A stretch of 64,000 nt of DNA from an uncultured Cyclobacteriaceae bacterium. GTDB lineage: Bacteria; Bacteroidota; Bacteroidia; Cytophagales; Cyclobacteriaceae. The stretch lies in NCBI GenBank assembly GCA_947492745.1, contig CANLOE010000008.1:42560-106559 (forward strand), in the 5' to 3' direction. Under the pieces are notes generated by a model, which was not told the DNA's origin, did not search any database, and saw nothing but the letters and a program-made list of their open reading frames with translations. Shown one piece after another: positions 1-8,520 of the stretch; position 1 is the stretch's first letter, and each line of letters opens with the position of its first letter. A program made the translations under genes and the position numbers.

Positions 1-1
1 A

Positions 2-370
2 GTATTGATTGAACAAGATTTCAAAGAAGTGAACCGAACTGCCGATATCCTATGGCATTATGGTTTTTCGGTGGCCAAAGCCGAAAGTGGTATTGAAGCA
101 TTGGAAATGTTATATGTCCAGACTCCGAAACTGATTGTGAGCAATGTGGACCTACCCGAATTCAGTGGTTTCGATGTACTCAAAAGTATCAAAAACAATA
201 ATAGACTGAAACATATCCCCGTCATTATGACTGCGAAGGTATTGGAGGAGAGTAATATCCACAAAAGTAAAAGGCTGGGAGCCGCAGCCTATATCAAAAT
301 ACCTTCGAACTGTACCCTATTGTATGCCATCAAACGCAGTCTCAACCTAGAACTACTGGAAGCAAGATAG
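2..370 (+). CDS. Response-regulator receiver-like domain, partial at left edge, degenerate active site
   Basis: The reading frame is open to the window edge, so the true start lies outside; a TTG at position 5 is only the first start-like codon visible. The roughly 120 visible residues follow the CheY-like receiver fold: acidic EQD near the start, a phosphorylation-loop segment VSNVDLPEFSG, a PVIMTAK strand and an AAYIKIP end of beta-5. The position that aligns with the phosphoacceptor Asp (four before the Pro of DLP) is Asn47 counted from the TTG. The conserved Lys of the KP motif is shifted by one (KIP). By family knowledge this would not be phosphorylated normally, so it is probably a pseudo-receiver or the last domain of a larger signalling protein. 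No output domain follows before the stop. The domain assignment is firm; the role is inferred. Confidence 0.75.
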   Translation, partial: VLIEQDFKEVNRTADILWHYGFSVAKAESGIEALEMLYVQTPKLIVSNVDLPEFSGFDVLKSIKNNNRLKHIPVIMTAKVLEESNIHKSKRLGAAAYIKIPSNCTLLYAIKRSLNLELLEAR

Positions 371-421
371 CCCCTTGGCCATTTCTAGGGCTTATCCCCC
401 ACTAGGGTTGAAACGGTAGCC

Positions 422-429
422 TATCTTTG
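422..429 (+). promoter_or_regulatory. Candidate Bacteroidota -7 box (TATCTTTG) upstream of the barrel gene
   Basis: TATCTTTG matches the Bacteroidota TAnnTTTG -7 consensus and lies about 65 bp before the start of the outer-membrane barrel gene. A TTG triplet occurs upstream, but the spacing (about 11 bp) is shorter than usual, so only the -7 box is suggested. Confidence 0.35.
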
Positions 430-493
430 TACTGAAGATGGACATCGTCGTTCTTTTCTTGCAGAATCGACATAACTGCTTTATCTTAAGCAC

Positions 494-1132
494 ATGCCTA
501 TCAAATTTTTTTTCATGGGCTTGGTACTTAGTCTGTACTCTATAGGGGCTATAATGGCCCAAGAGCTTCGACTACAGGCTCAAGGAGGTCCAAGTGTCAG
601 CTATTTTGGTGGAATCGAACTACCCTATTCCCCACGACTGGGATATCATATGGGATTGTTATTGGACAAGCCCGTAGCCCCCTCGGTCAGGGCCAATACA
701 GGTCTGCGCTTTATGCTATTGGGAGCACAGGACAGAAATATCAGCGAAATCAAAATCAATTACCATTACTTGGCACTGCCCATTACTGTGGACATTCAGT
801 TCTATGATATTTTCAGCTTGGACTTGGGTGTTCAGCTGGCCTATTTGGTCAGCGCCACATCCGTTAACGCGCCTACGGGCATCACCAGTGTAGAAGGACT
901 TAATAGGATAGACTATGCACTTACTTTAGGTGCCGGGTACCGGTTTGCACCACGGTGGAGCTTCGTTCCCAAATATCAGTACAGTATCAATCCTACCGCC
1001 CGCTCGGCCACTGATAGAAATGCGCGATTTCCAAATAGGGTGTTTTCATTTTCACTGCTATACACCTTGGCTCGGTACAGCCTCAAAAAAGAAGAAGTGC
1101 AGGAAAAGAACGGAGCATATCAGCTGCCTTAA
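494..1132 (+). CDS. Small outer-membrane beta-barrel protein (porin-family, PF13568-like)
   Basis: 212 residues. An N-terminal signal peptide (hydrophobic FFFMGLVLSLYSIGAIMA, likely cleaved after about residue 22) is followed by alternating amphipathic strands with aromatic girdle residues and glycine turns (GYHMGLLLD, LGVQLAYLV, LTLGAGYRF, WSFVPKYQYSI), ending in YTLARYSLKKEE. This is the usual layout of the 8-stranded outer-membrane beta-barrel family common in Bacteroidota. No specific substrate can be read. The gene stands alone; the next intact gene is on the other strand behind a bidirectional terminator. The last strand does not end on the canonical terminal Phe/Tyr, since a short charged tail follows. 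Confidence 0.75.
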   Translation: MPIKFFFMGLVLSLYSIGAIMAQELRLQAQGGPSVSYFGGIELPYSPRLGYHMGLLLDKPVAPSVRANTGLRFMLLGAQDRNISEIKINYHYLALPITVDIQFYDIFSLDLGVQLAYLVSATSVNAPTGITSVEGLNRIDYALTLGAGYRFAPRWSFVPKYQYSINPTARSATDRNARFPNRVFSFSLLYTLARYSLKKEEVQEKNGAYQLP

Positions 1133-1346
1133 GTAAAAGAACATTGACTTCGAGAGGCTTTAATCGCTCGTTATCGACCGCTATCACTTTGATGGCTTTC
1201 TATAGCATAACTAACTATGAACAGATCACCGACACCATCGTCGTATATTACGAGGGGTAGATCAGAGACTTAAAAAATATATCAAGTAGATCTGTGGCCC
1301 AAGCGCCAAAAGAAGCTCAAAAGAAAATAGAAGAGATACAGTTTGC
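1133..1346 (+). pseudogene. Possible coding remnant cut by an R2 element
   Basis: Immediately after the barrel stop the same frame reads a plausible protein-like stretch (…NYEQITDTIVVYYEG, then a TAG, then …VAQAPKEAQKKIEEIQFAP) up to the R2 element that begins at 1347. No continuation is found beyond that element. It could be a broken small gene or chance. No homologue is recognised. Confidence 0.22.
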
Positions 1347-1479
1347 CCCGGATCATGCATTGAAAAATCTACTGCGGATCTAAACAGCTACAAACCGGTC
1401 GTTGTACTACGTTTTTTGAATTCACCATAGCGCTGCTACGCTAAATCCAATAAAGCTCCCTGATGTATTGCTATTTCAA

Positions 1480-1643
1480 CCCAAATTGATCGATAGAAAT
1501 CGTGATGAGCGTATCAATAGCAAAATACCGGCCATTTGGATTCGTTCGGCATAGCACCACTATGGTGAATGAAGGCCGGTGGGCAAAGCTTCCGGTATGA
1601 AGCTATTTATGCGCGGAATAGGTTCTCTATTGATCAATTTGGG
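1480..1643 (+). mobile_element. R3 foldback element nested in R2
   Basis: 164 bp, CCCAAATTGATCGATAG at one end and CTATTGATCAATTTGGG at the other. The flanks are TTCAA on the left and, once the adjacent R1 is removed, TTAAA on the right: a 5-bp duplication with one mismatch. The core is CATAGC-ACC-ACTATG. Confidence 0.82.
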
Positions 1644-1646
1644 TTA

Positions 1647-1805
1647 TACAAATTTAGGTTTTAAATGTCGTATAAGATTCCGCTGGTCATTTTGTTTCAA
1701 TCAAGGCGAGAACCGCAGGAATAGCAGCGCTATCCCGAGGATTGTCAACGCAGAGTGAAGCAAAATGAACAGGAAGATAGGCGATATTTGAAAGCTAAGT
1801 TTGTA
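1647..1805 (+). mobile_element. R1 foldback element (159 bp) at the R3/R2 junction
   Basis: Begins TACAAATTTAGG and ends CTAAGTTTGTA, flanked by TTA at 1644-1646 and 1806-1808. Excising the element plus one TTA gives GGGTTAAACCC, exactly the R3/R2 junction expected. The element folds on itself over its whole length around GGGATAGC/GCTATCCC-type arms with an AGC loop (this copy has one change in the left arm). Confidence 0.9.
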
Positions 1806-1868
1806 TTAAACCCTCGTTACGAAGTTTCAACGCATAATCCGGGTTTAAAACTTCTCTTAGCTCATTTC

Positions 1869-1910
1869 AAAAAAAAGAGGCTGTACCCTTGGGTACAGCC
1901 TCTTTTTTTG
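1869..1910. terminator. Strong bidirectional hairpin terminator
   Basis: Arms AGAGGCTGTACCC and GGGTACAGCCTCT flanked by A- and T-runs on the two sides. It lies just downstream of the minus-strand secreted-protein gene (1929-2810). Confidence 0.85.
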
Positions 1911-1928
1911 TTCGTATAGACCTGATCA

Positions 1929-2810
1929 CTATTGTGCTACGAGCAATCTCGGGCCGAAAAATGCGGGACGACCGTCCACATATACATATGTTCTATAGTA
2001 ACGACTAGGATCAGCAGAAAGGCCACTGGCATCGAGAGATACTTCTTTGGTCTCACCCGCCCTAACGCTGGTGACCAAACTTGACCTTACTACAACTCCT
2101 CCTCCATTGGGTACAATCTCTTCGATACGCACCTCTACATTGTTAGAAGTGATTCCTAGTGTCAGAAAGATGTTGGCAGTAGTTGAGACAGGATTGGGAG
2201 CAATTATTATGGGAGCCAAAGGATCCGTCTCGTCCATAACTTTCCACTGTTGAGCAGCATTATTGCTCCTTACGATTCGTTGTACCAGTTTTTCACCGTT
2301 CTTAGCGAGTGCCTTTCCCGTCAGTACACTGACAAAACTCTTGAAAGACCCGCTATCGACCACTTTCCACTGTTGTCCTTTGTCACTGCTATTGGCTTTA
2401 GCTTGAACAGGCACAGCAGTAGCATTGGCCACATCTATGGCATTACCCGACTCTATATTGACGATTTGAACAACGTCACCACCAAGATCAACGAATTTCC
2501 AATTTCTAAAATTATTTCTTTTCAACAAAGGAAACTCAGTACTTAGAGTAAAGGTACTGCCCTCTGCTTTATTCGGAGTAAAGACAACACTGTAGACAAA
2601 GTACCCAAAAGTGAAAGGCAAGGAAAGAATACTCTCATCGGCCCTGTTGATAATGGCATATTCTTTTTGGCGGTTAAAGGGGTCTTGTGATCCCTTGATT
2701 TCATTTCCACTGGAGTTTGTACCTGCTTGAGCAAAGGGTGTCAGTGAAACGAAGAGTGCTGCCATCAGCACGACCATTAATGTGCGGTTTAAAGTAGATT
2801 TAAGTTTCAT
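1929..2810 (-). CDS. Secreted protein with ricin-like QxW repeats and T9SS-like C-terminal domain
   Basis: 293 residues. The signal peptide is clear (LMVVLMAALFVSLTPFAQA). The middle contains three WK motifs (NWKFV, QQWKVV, QQWKVM) spaced about 40 residues apart, like QxW-bearing beta-trefoil (ricin-type) modules that bind carbohydrates. The C-terminal 90 residues start IIIAPNPVSTTANIFLTL and run as beta-strands to the end; the PNP…-start and length resemble type IX secretion sorting domains, although the usual terminal K/R-rich motif is not clear. The likely role is an exported, possibly sugar-binding or surface protein, which is inferred. It is monocistronic, with the strong terminator at 1869-1910 directly downstream. 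No catalytic motif was seen. Confidence 0.6.
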   Translation of the reverse strand: MKLKSTLNRTLMVVLMAALFVSLTPFAQAGTNSSGNEIKGSQDPFNRQKEYAIINRADESILSLPFTFGYFVYSVVFTPNKAEGSTFTLSTEFPLLKRNNFRNWKFVDLGGDVVQIVNIESGNAIDVANATAVPVQAKANSSDKGQQWKVVDSGSFKSFVSVLTGKALAKNGEKLVQRIVRSNNAAQQWKVMDETDPLAPIIIAPNPVSTTANIFLTLGITSNNVEVRIEEIVPNGGGVVVRSSLVTSVRAGETKEVSLDASGLSADPSRYYRTYVYVDGRPAFFGPRLLVAQ

Positions 2811-3250
2811 TTTAAATGATGGTTGATTAGTAAATAGATTAAAAGAAAAATATAAATTTTATGATTACTATAATCTATTGATAAAAAATATCAAATAGTA
2901 TCCATTTCTTTATGGAACGCCAGTAAAGGACTTTGGTTGTGAAGAGTATGGGAAGTGTCGGCAAAGTGACTGAACTTCATGACAAATGGTCGCTTAAAAA
3001 GGATGCTCGCACAGTTCCGTGCAGGCAATAATAGTTGGGGTCCGTTATCGGCCTTAGCGCTTAGTATACACCGTGAACCTAAGACCAATATGCGAAGGGG
3101 GTATTTCTATTATTTTATCAGTTGTTTCTAATGACCTTTCCATCGTAGTTGTATGCAGTTTCAGGCTAGTTTCATGTCGACTTGATGGAAGTAAGGTGGT
3201 ATTGTCCTTTTTATCAAATTGGAAGCTTACCGTAGCCTCTTTTTTCAGTG
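2811..3250. other. Intergenic stretch with no supported gene
   Basis: AT-rich upstream region of the minus-strand secreted protein, followed by sequence with only short overlapping frames on both strands. No repeat family or RNA was recognised. Confidence 0.4.
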
Positions 3251-3417
3251 CTATATAGATGGCTGATCGAAAGGATCGGGAGATACCGTAACATCGCCTA
3301 CCTCTTCGGTATGGTTTTCCCATTTCCGGCTATTTTTCGGAGAAGTGGTAGTTGCATAGGTAATACGTAGCAAGGGTGCTTTGGCCGCACTGCCGCCGTA
3401 GACCTCTACGGTTCTTT
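3251..3417 (-). pseudogene. 3' remnant of a secreted or surface protein gene, truncated at an R1 insertion
   Basis: On the minus strand about 55 codons read cleanly from the R1 boundary to a TAG: TVEVYGGSAAKAPLLRITYA, then a polar tail with KWENHTEEVGD and ending DPFDQPSI. The AKAPLLRITY strand resembles the last strand of DNRLRE-type beta-sandwich domains (…APxLxITY). Nothing matching the 5' part continues on the far side of the R1 element, so the gene is a fragment. Family placement is tentative. Confidence 0.4.
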
Positions 3418-3420
3418 TTA

Positions 3421-3580
3421 TACAAATTTGGGTTTTAAATGTCGTATAGGATTGCGCGGGTCATTTTGGTTTCAATCAAGGCGATAACCGCAGGGATAGC
3501 AGCGCTATCCCGAGGATTGTCCACGCAGAGTGAGGCAAAATGAACAGGAAGATAGGCGATATTTAAAAGCTAAGTTTGTA
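3421..3580 (+). mobile_element. R1 foldback element (160 bp)
   Basis: Ends TACAAATTTGGG and CTAAGTTTGTA with TTA on both sides (3418-3420, 3581-3583). It adjoins the coding remnant at 3251-3417. Confidence 0.9.
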
Positions 3581-3583
3581 TTA

Positions 3584-3956
3584 CCCTGATCTTGACTTTT
3601 TCTCCTGACGTAACCTTGGCTACGCCACTCAAAAAAGGCTTCACCGGGGCAAAAAATCCTTTATTTTCGCTTCAAAACAAAAAGTCTAAATCACTTCTAT
3701 GTGTGCGAGTCCTGTTGGAAACCTTATTGGAGGAAGAGAACTCTAAAACACCGTTCCGAGCCTCATCCGATATGTTTACCTTTGTATACTTTCTTCCTGT
3801 TTTGTTACAGGTAGATCGGAGGGAGGCTTTCTTTATGGTCGCCCCTGGTGGTATGGTGATATCACGAAAGCGAAGTCCGATTTTTCATCCTTTGGAAAGA
3901 ACCTCATCAAAGTAATCTTTGCCGCCTTTGTTCTTATCAACACCTATCCATCACTT
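3584..3956. repeat. R9 repeat segment and unexplained sequence
   Basis: About 50 bp at 3592-3645 match, in reverse complement, 60738-60790 downstream of the PBP1A gene; weaker relatives lie at 5511-5560 and 20505-20555. The motif AAGTCTAAATCACTTC follows here and at 5605-5625. A 107-codon open frame on the plus strand looks spurious because it spans the repeat. Confidence 0.45.
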
Positions 3957-4940
3957 TTACTCTTTTTTTATCAGAGTGGTATAGATGACCTTACCCTGAA
4001 AATCCATAAACTGTAACTGCGCCGCTGCCTTCGTTATGGAGAAAGCCGCAAAACCCTGAACTGATTCGGCGAAAAGTGAGGCCTCCATCTTACCTGTAGG
4101 CCGCACTTCGGAGCCCGCACCCGAGACGACATAGTGGGTGGGTCCCTTAGCCTTGATGTGCTGGAGGTCATGTTCATGCCCGCAGATATAGAAGTCCACC
4201 TGATGGCGCTTCAGTACAGGTTCGAGTTGTTTTTTGACATCTTCGGTCAGATGGAGGCGCTTCCCTCCCGAGTACAGGGGATGATGCCCGACCACGATTT
4301 TCCAATTGGCTTCGGAAGCAGCAAGTACACTGTCCATCCAGGCCAGCTGTCGCGTGGTATCCTGTCGCCATACGGCCTTGTACTTTTCCTGACGGTAGTA
4401 CTTCAACTCGAAAGGCGAAGTATCGATGAATACAAAACTGATTTTGGTGCCATCATCGGCCCGTTTGTCAAACGTGTAGTACCGAGAGGGCATGTTCCAT
4501 CTTCTGCTGATATCACTGTATTCGATTTGCGCTTGAGCATTGCCACGGTAGTCGTGATTGCCAAGAATTACATGCCAGTCACAGTGCAGGTGATGCCCAC
4601 TGTAGACAGATTCGAAAGAGGAGTTCCACTGGGTATCGTCTACACTGCTTACCCCATTGGGATAGAAGTTATCTCCTGTAGAGATGATAAACTCGGGTTC
4701 GACTTCAGTGGCCGCCAGCTCCATGGTTTCGGCCAGCTCTTTTTGTTTGAACTGACCACTTCTGCCCCAGTCACCGATGGCATAGAAGTGATAGCCTTCC
4801 TCTAGGCCTTTGAAAGTGGAGTCTATACCAACAGCCGCTACCGCTTCTGTTTTTTCTTCGTGTGTAGAGGCCGAAGGTTGACAGGCCTGTTGGAAGGGCA
4901 TCAGTAATAAGGGTAGTATTTTCCAGTTCCTTTTATTCAT
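3957..4940 (-). CDS. Purple-acid-phosphatase-like metallophosphoesterase lipoprotein
   Basis: 327 residues. The N-terminus is a lipoprotein signal with lipobox FQQAC (Cys20). All dinuclear-metal motifs of the calcineurin-like fold are present in order: GDWG (56-59), GDNFY (89-93), GNHDY (127-131), VGHHP (217-221) and GHEHDLQ (254-260). The Tyr of GDNFY and the spacing fit the short tartrate-resistant/purple acid phosphatase group, which hydrolyses phosphate monoesters outside the cytoplasm. It is on the same strand as, and downstream of, the TonB receptor at 5680-8520, but separated by about 740 bp of repeats, so co-transcription is uncertain. A joint role in organic-phosphate scavenging is inferred from the neighbourhood only. 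Confidence 0.88.
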   Translation of the reverse strand: MNKRNWKILPLLLMPFQQACQPSASTHEEKTEAVAAVGIDSTFKGLEEGYHFYAIGDWGRSGQFKQKELAETMELAATEVEPEFIISTGDNFYPNGVSSVDDTQWNSSFESVYSGHHLHCDWHVILGNHDYRGNAQAQIEYSDISRRWNMPSRYYTFDKRADDGTKISFVFIDTSPFELKYYRQEKYKAVWRQDTTRQLAWMDSVLAASEANWKIVVGHHPLYSGGKRLHLTEDVKKQLEPVLKRHQVDFYICGHEHDLQHIKAKGPTHYVVSGAGSEVRPTGKMEASLFAESVQGFAAFSITKAAAQLQFMDFQGKVIYTTLIKKE

Positions 4941-5239
4941 ATGATTTTTACGTTTGTGGTCTTTTTTTCTTTTTGTTTATCTCTTATCCGCTACAGCGTC
5001 CTAAATTTATGGAGCCTCATGATGTCATACCGCAGATCGTTCCCCGTCATTCCTTCACAAAGGTATTTCGTTTATAGTATGGTGATTTATCGGTAAGGCT
5101 GGCTCTCTTCGAAACGAACCTTCACCACCCGATTTTGAAATTAGAAGGGGTTGAAGACCACCGCGAAAGTAAAAAACAGCCGCTCGATCAGGTGGAACGA
5201 CTGCTTTTTTGATGAAGTGATCTAGACTTTTTCTTTTAC
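4941..5239. other. Intergenic region, no gene supported
   Basis: Upstream region of the phosphatase gene. It contains GAAGTGATCTAGACTTTT (R9-like motif, also at 32826) just before the R2 mosaic. The short frames on the minus strand are not convincing. Confidence 0.4.
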
Positions 5240-5483
5240 ATCGGATCATGCGTTGGAACTTCGTAACAAGGGTTTAAACAGCAATAAATCAGGGAGTTTT
5301 ATTGGATTTAGCATAGCACCGCTATGGTGAATGAAGACCGGTGGGCAAAGCTTCCGGTATGAAGCTATTTATGCGCGGAATAGTTTCTCTATTCATCATT
5401 TTGGGTTTAAAACAGTCTCTTAGTGCAACGACCGGTTTGCAGCTATTTAGATCCGTAGTAGATTTTCCAATACATGATCCGGG
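5240..5483 (-). mobile_element. Mosaic R2/R3/R6 element
   Basis: The outer arms are R2 (…GGATCATGCGTTGGAAC and …CATGATCCGGG) with TTTAC on both sides (5235-5239, 5484-5488). Inside, R2 sequence switches at the shared CATAGC-ACC-GCTATGG core to the right half of R3, ending TTTTGGG. This is followed by the right end of R6 (AAAACAGTCTC-TTA) and then R2 sequence again. The R6 end sits at the same R2 position as the complete R6 inside the R2 copy at 32105. Confidence 0.75.
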
Positions 5484-5679
5484 TTTACCTGCGAACTTCA
5501 CATTCAGCACCCTGATTTTGTCTTTTTTTAAGTTCCATAGCTTCGGCCATGCAATATAAAAAACCTTCATCGGCACAACGGCCAAAATCCTCGATGCCGA
5601 ATAATAAGTCTAAATCACTTCAATAGGTCAGTCCTATCGGTATATCAGAAGTCTATCATTGCTTCCTCTGTGAAGCCCC
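5484..5679. repeat. R9-like segment between the mosaic element and the TonB receptor gene
   Basis: 5511-5560 resembles the R9 segments at 3592 and 20505, and AAGTCTAAATCACTTC recurs. No hairpin terminator for the receptor gene could be identified with confidence. Confidence 0.35.
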
Positions 5680-8520
5680 TTACTGCCTGCGCTCCCCGAA
5701 CAGGTCGAACTTGACCCCGAAACTGGCGCGTACATTATAAAACTCCTCCTGCATCAGTCTATCGCGAATACCCTGATAGTAGCGCAGTGGCTGATTGGTG
5801 AGGTTATTGACCTCGAAAAAGGCCCGTAACTTAGGAGTAAAGGCATAGGAACCGTTCACATCCAAAAACGTCTGCTTATCATAGTAGCGATCGTTGAAGG
5901 TATCCGAACCCAACTCATCGAGATAATCATCGGTGTGGTTCAATGATACTCTCAGTACCAGTTTTTCGGTTTCATAGGAGAGGGAAACATTGACCATATG
6001 CTGTGCTGTACCGGGAAGCGAGAGTCCCTCACCGTCCCTACCCTGAATGCCATCGGTTTCGGATTGGGTAAAGGTGTAATTGGTATAGATACCGAAGCCT
6101 TTCAGGAAACCGGGCAGAAAGTCCAACTGCCGCTGCGCCGATACTTCGAAACCGTATACCTTTGCTGTTCCTCCGTTTTCGGGGGAAGTGGCCTGAAGGT
6201 CATCCCCGAAGCCCGGCACAGCACTGTTCTGGCGCGTATAGTTATAAATGAAATTGTCGATATCCTTATAAAAACCTCCTGCGGAAACCAGACCGACGGA
6301 CTTGAAATAGTTCTCGGCCATCAAATCAAAGTTCATCGATGTAGCGGGAGATAAGCGGGGATTACCAAAAGCAATCTGTTGCTCGTCCGGGTCGAATTCC
6401 ACAAAAGGGACCAGTGCAAAATAATCGGGTCTGGAGAGGGTATTGGTCCATGCGGCGCGGAGGATGGTATTTTCGGACAGGTCATATTTCAGATGAATGC
6501 CCGGCAGGATATTGGTGTAGCTATCGCTTCCCGTCCTCTGTCCGATTTCTTCACTCTCTACATCCAGGCTGAAACCGGTATAGTCCACACCCGTATGCTC
6601 CATGCGTAGCCCGACTATGGCGGACAAGTGACGAGTGAGCTGGTAGTCCGACATCACATAGAGGGCAGATATGGTCTCCTCCGCAGTATAGTTTCCGGGT
6701 AGGTACTCATCGAGCTTGTCTTCTGCTTCGAACAAAGCCGGATTCTGTAGGTCCAGATCTCCTAAAAATGTCCGGTCCACAAACTGACCTACCTGGTACT
6801 GTCCTCCATTGAGGTAGTCGGCATCGCTCTCATCACTGATGCTCAGGTTGCCCAAGCGCTCAAAAGTCGCCTCGTCCAAGGGACTGTATTCGATAAAATC
6901 GTTGCTACGCTTTTTGAACTTATCCCGGAGCCGTGCTCCGAACTTGATGATGCCATTGTCCTGCAAAGGCAGCTGCATGTCCAGTCGGAAGTTCAGGTCC
7001 TCTTCGAAGGTCAACTGATTCTCTTCCGTGATTTCGTTCAGCTCCAGATTTTGCCATGCGTCTTCCTCTACCGTAGTGATCAGAGGTTTTCTAGGGTCAC
7101 TGATATCCTGGATTACGGAGATATCCCCCGTACGGTAGGAGATATAGCGTTCTTGTGGCCTCTCCTCGGAAGCCTTGGCATAGGTACCCGACCAGTTCAG
7201 CTTGAGCTGACGGCCCAGAAGATGTTCCCCCTTCAGGGTTATATTACGTACGCGCTGATCTTCGAGCCGTTGGTTGTTGATACGGTCGGTGTTGGCACCA
7301 CCTTTGGTCTGGCGGCCCACGCGTGCTAAGGTAGCGAACCTTCCACCACCGAGTGGATTCCAAGAGGCTGCATTACCTACAGGGTCTTCCACAAAATCAT
7401 CGTAGGCATCTTCCATCTTTCCGGCACGGAAGCGGAAGCGGTTTTCCCAGTCATCGCGCCAGTTGTACATACCCGATAGGTACAGGGTATGGTGGGCATG
7501 GAGCCGGTAATCCAGATTGAGGGAAGCACTTCTTCGCACTCTCCGGACCAGGTATTTTCTGATATCGAATTCATCCAATAGCACCTGTCCCCCCTTGTCG
7601 ACCCATACGGCCTCCACATTGTCCGAACCGAAGTTATGATTATGATAGGAAGCACTCAGGACCACCCCGAGCTTATCGGCGAGGTACCTGTTACCAAGGA
7701 CAAGGGCCCCCGTCGCTGTAGGCTTGTTCGATAGGAAATTATAGCCACTGCCCAGTGTGCCCGAGAGTCTCAGACCGCTGGGTGCAGCGCGGGTGACCAG
7801 ATTTACGGCACCGCCTATAGCATCGGCATCCATATCGGGGGTTACTGCTTTATTGACCTCTATGGTCTGGACCATGTCCGAGGGGATGAGGTCCATTTGC
7901 ACGCGGCGGTTGTTGCCCTCCGCTGAGGGGATACGTTCCCCATTGATCATGACAGAGTTCAACTGTGGGGCCATTCCGCGGATGATGATATCCCGTGCCT
8001 CTCCCTGGTCATACTGCATGGTGATACCCGCTACCCTCTTCATGGCATCTCCAATGTTGGCATCGGGAAAGCGGCCCATTTGGTCCGCTGCCACGATATT
8101 GGTAATATTCGCATTGGTCTTCTGTTGGTTCAGGGCTTTGGCCTGACCTTTTAAGCGGTCGCCCAAGATGAGTACCTCCTCGCCCAGAGTAACACCCGGC
8201 TCCATGCCGATAGCCAGTGTGGTCGTGCTGCCCGCAGTGACGGTCACTTCTTTGGTCATATCGGTATAGCCCATAAACCTGACCTCAAGTTCATAGCTAC
8301 CCGAAGCCATGTCCATCAGGGTAAACTGTCCATTGCCATCCGTCACGGCACCTTTAGTAGATAGGGTAGGGATGATGACCGTAGCTCCCGGCAGTGCCAG
8401 ACCGAGTTCATCCGTTATTTTTCCTTTGATGGCTCCCTTGCGCTCTTGCGCATGAACCCGCAGTGATGCAAGTAGGACGATAGCAAACATCACCAATAAA
8501 TAGTGTAAAGATCTGTTCAT
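5680..8520 (-). CDS. TonB-dependent receptor with N-terminal carboxypeptidase-regulatory-like domain
   Basis: 946 residues. A signal peptide (LLVMFAIVLLASLRVHA) is followed by a CarboxypepD_reg-like beta-sandwich (GAIKGKITDELGLALPGATV to about residue 110), then the plug domain (VAADQMGRFPDANIGDAMKR, RVAGITMQYDQGEARDIIIRG, MDADAIGGAVNLVT) and a long 22-strand barrel ending FGVKFDLFGERRQ. The plug wording (NIGDAMKRVAGI, DIIIRG, GGAVNLVTRAAP) is that of the Caulobacter/Xanthomonas-type TonB receptor family (TIGR01782-like). It transports a bulky substrate across the outer membrane using TonB energy; the substrate is unknown. No SusD partner is adjacent. The downstream phosphatase lipoprotein suggests a phosphorylated substrate, which is inference. 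Confidence 0.9.
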   Translation of the reverse strand: MNRSLHYLLVMFAIVLLASLRVHAQERKGAIKGKITDELGLALPGATVIIPTLSTKGAVTDGNGQFTLMDMASGSYELEVRFMGYTDMTKEVTVTAGSTTTLAIGMEPGVTLGEEVLILGDRLKGQAKALNQQKTNANITNIVAADQMGRFPDANIGDAMKRVAGITMQYDQGEARDIIIRGMAPQLNSVMINGERIPSAEGNNRRVQMDLIPSDMVQTIEVNKAVTPDMDADAIGGAVNLVTRAAPSGLRLSGTLGSGYNFLSNKPTATGALVLGNRYLADKLGVVLSASYHNHNFGSDNVEAVWVDKGGQVLLDEFDIRKYLVRRVRRSASLNLDYRLHAHHTLYLSGMYNWRDDWENRFRFRAGKMEDAYDDFVEDPVGNAASWNPLGGGRFATLARVGRQTKGGANTDRINNQRLEDQRVRNITLKGEHLLGRQLKLNWSGTYAKASEERPQERYISYRTGDISVIQDISDPRKPLITTVEEDAWQNLELNEITEENQLTFEEDLNFRLDMQLPLQDNGIIKFGARLRDKFKKRSNDFIEYSPLDEATFERLGNLSISDESDADYLNGGQYQVGQFVDRTFLGDLDLQNPALFEAEDKLDEYLPGNYTAEETISALYVMSDYQLTRHLSAIVGLRMEHTGVDYTGFSLDVESEEIGQRTGSDSYTNILPGIHLKYDLSENTILRAAWTNTLSRPDYFALVPFVEFDPDEQQIAFGNPRLSPATSMNFDLMAENYFKSVGLVSAGGFYKDIDNFIYNYTRQNSAVPGFGDDLQATSPENGGTAKVYGFEVSAQRQLDFLPGFLKGFGIYTNYTFTQSETDGIQGRDGEGLSLPGTAQHMVNVSLSYETEKLVLRVSLNHTDDYLDELGSDTFNDRYYDKQTFLDVNGSYAFTPKLRAFFEVNNLTNQPLRYYQGIRDRLMQEEFYNVRASFGVKFDLFGERRQ

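Larger units (their letters stand above)
1347..1843 (+). mobile_element. R2 element split by nested R3 and R1 copies
   Basis: The left arm starts CCCGGATCATGCATTG at 1347 and the right arm ends GCATAATCCGGG at 1843. Between them an R3 copy (1480-1643) and an R1 copy (1647-1805) interrupt the R2 sequence near its right arm. Removing both restores a sequence matching the intact R2 copy at 19336-19501. The outer flanks (TTTGC and TTTAA) do not match well, so the R2 target duplication is not proven here. Confidence 0.8.

Noticed and set aside
4134..4805. 223-codon plus-strand frame opposite the phosphatase gene
   Set aside because: The minus-strand frame has all the metal-binding motifs of the enzyme; the plus frame is its shadow.
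7757..8146. Plus-strand frame within the TonB receptor gene
   Set aside because: Antisense shadow of the receptor plug domain.
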